DNA of 5,790 nucleotides from an uncultured Saprospiraceae bacterium (GTDB lineage: Bacteria; Bacteroidota; Bacteroidia; Chitinophagales; Saprospiraceae). A program made the position numbers and the translations under genes. Location: positions 1-5,790 of the forward strand of contig CALIQO010000552.1 in NCBI GenBank assembly GCA_938044055.1. Direction: 5' to 3'. The notes beneath the pieces were generated by a model. The model ran no database searches. It saw nothing but the letters and a program-made list of their open reading frames with translations, and had not been told where the DNA came from. The number at the start of each line of letters is the position of its first letter. The stretch's first letter is position 1. Shown in pieces: positions 5,338 to 5,790 of this stretch.

Positions 5338-5790
5338 TCACTCACTTATACGCTGGGTAAATAGCCACTTAAGCAACCCTGGATGGTCGTAAGATTCATT
5401 CCATACACCGTGTCCTCCTTCAGGATATTCTATATATTCTATATCTGGTGCATCTGCGGCAACCATAGCCTTATGTATGTCTCGAGAATAGGAAACTGGA
5501 ACAGCTTGATCCTTAGCACCATGAAAAATCTTCATGGGAACATGGGCATAACTAGGAACAGCAGCTACGTCTCCTCCTCCACATATGGCTATGGCTCCAG
5601 CTACATCGTTCGCTCTTTCTCCTAGAAAGGCAAATGTTCCATACCCTCCCATAGATAACCCGGATATATATAATCTATTATTATCTATTTCTTCTGAAGC
5701 TATTAAATGATCAATTAAGGAACTGACTTGCTCTAGTGGTCTGCTCATACTTCCTCCTTTCTTAGCCATCCACTGACCATCAACTACATC
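5338..5790 (-). CDS. Alpha/beta-hydrolase (esterase/phospholipase-like), 5' end missing
   Basis: The visible part is the C-terminal 150 residues; the gene enters from the right edge, with DVVDGQW before the first in-window Met. The serine-hydrolase triad is complete: Ser46 in GLSMGGYGTF (nucleophile elbow), Asp94 in HGAKDQAVPV, and His127 in EGGHGVW. The ICGGGD block and the PGLLKWLFTQ end match the phospholipase/carboxylesterase-like group related to prolyl oligopeptidases and PHB-type esterases. In this group many members are exported and cleave ester bonds of lipids or polysaccharide acetyl/feruloyl groups. The substrate and any signal peptide cannot be judged because the N-terminal half is outside the window. 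The ATG at 5767-5769 is internal and not the real start, since the frame stays open upstream and conserved sequence continues through it. The CBS gene lies 101 bp downstream. Confidence 0.9.
   Translation of the reverse strand, partial: DVVDGQWMAKKGGSMSRPLEQVSSLIDHLIASEEIDNNRLYISGLSMGGYGTFAFLGERANDVAGAIAICGGGDVAAVPSYAHVPMKIFHGAKDQAVPVSYSRDIHKAMVAADAPDIEYIEYPEGGHGVWNESYDHPGLLKWLFTQRISE

Noticed and set aside
5383..5625. Plus-strand open frame of 80 codons opposite the esterase
   Set aside because: It is a shadow of the conserved hydrolase frame, with a low-complexity Tyr/Ser-rich end.
1..5790. CRISPR array, insertion sequence, tRNA, phage or defence genes
   Set aside because: No evenly spaced direct repeats with spacers, no transposase or integrase frame with terminal repeats, and no tRNA-like cloverleaf were found on either strand.

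Overview
The window looks like ordinary chromosomal DNA from a bacterium of the phylum Bacteroidota, probably a Cytophagales-like marine or soil lineage. The evidence is: AT-rich spacers; TAnnTTTG-type -7 promoter boxes, including the TTTGCACTCCG promoter start in front of the S20 gene; little Shine-Dalgarno signal; export signals ending in G-Q; and family content (DUF2807 head-GIN adhesin-like protein, DUF1028 protein with a TPR tail). The genus cannot be fixed from the sequence alone.

Layout. Positions 1-1593 (minus strand) carry a citrate synthase gene followed after 22 bp by gcvH, which runs off the left edge. The two are probably co-transcribed. Positions 1594-2166 are an AT-rich spacer with a doubtful 51-codon ORF and promoter-like elements pointing both ways. 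Positions 2167-2430 (plus strand) hold rpsT (ribosomal protein S20), the only plus-strand gene, ended by a clear intrinsic terminator. From 2538 to the right edge every gene is on the minus strand. In order of transcription these are: a 5'-truncated alpha/beta-hydrolase (5338-5790), a stand-alone CBS-pair protein (4784-5236), a secreted DUF2807 beta-repeat protein (3899-4591) with its own strong terminator, and a secreted DUF1028/TPR protein (2538-3773) that converges on rpsT.

How the genes work together. Citrate synthase (entry to the TCA cycle) and GcvH (lipoyl carrier of the glycine cleavage system) are both central carbon metabolism, and their spacing suggests shared expression. The four right-hand genes have individual spacers and terminator or promoter signals, so they look like separate transcription units rather than one operon. 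No shared pathway is evident for them.

I see no mobile element, CRISPR array, RNA gene or defence system. The points most worth a second look are the mitochondrial-type citrate synthase, the exported DUF1028 protein whose presumed catalytic threonine is buried behind a signal peptide and linker, the regular SSGxS repeats of the DUF2807 protein, and an inverted repeat that overlaps the promoter box of that gene.
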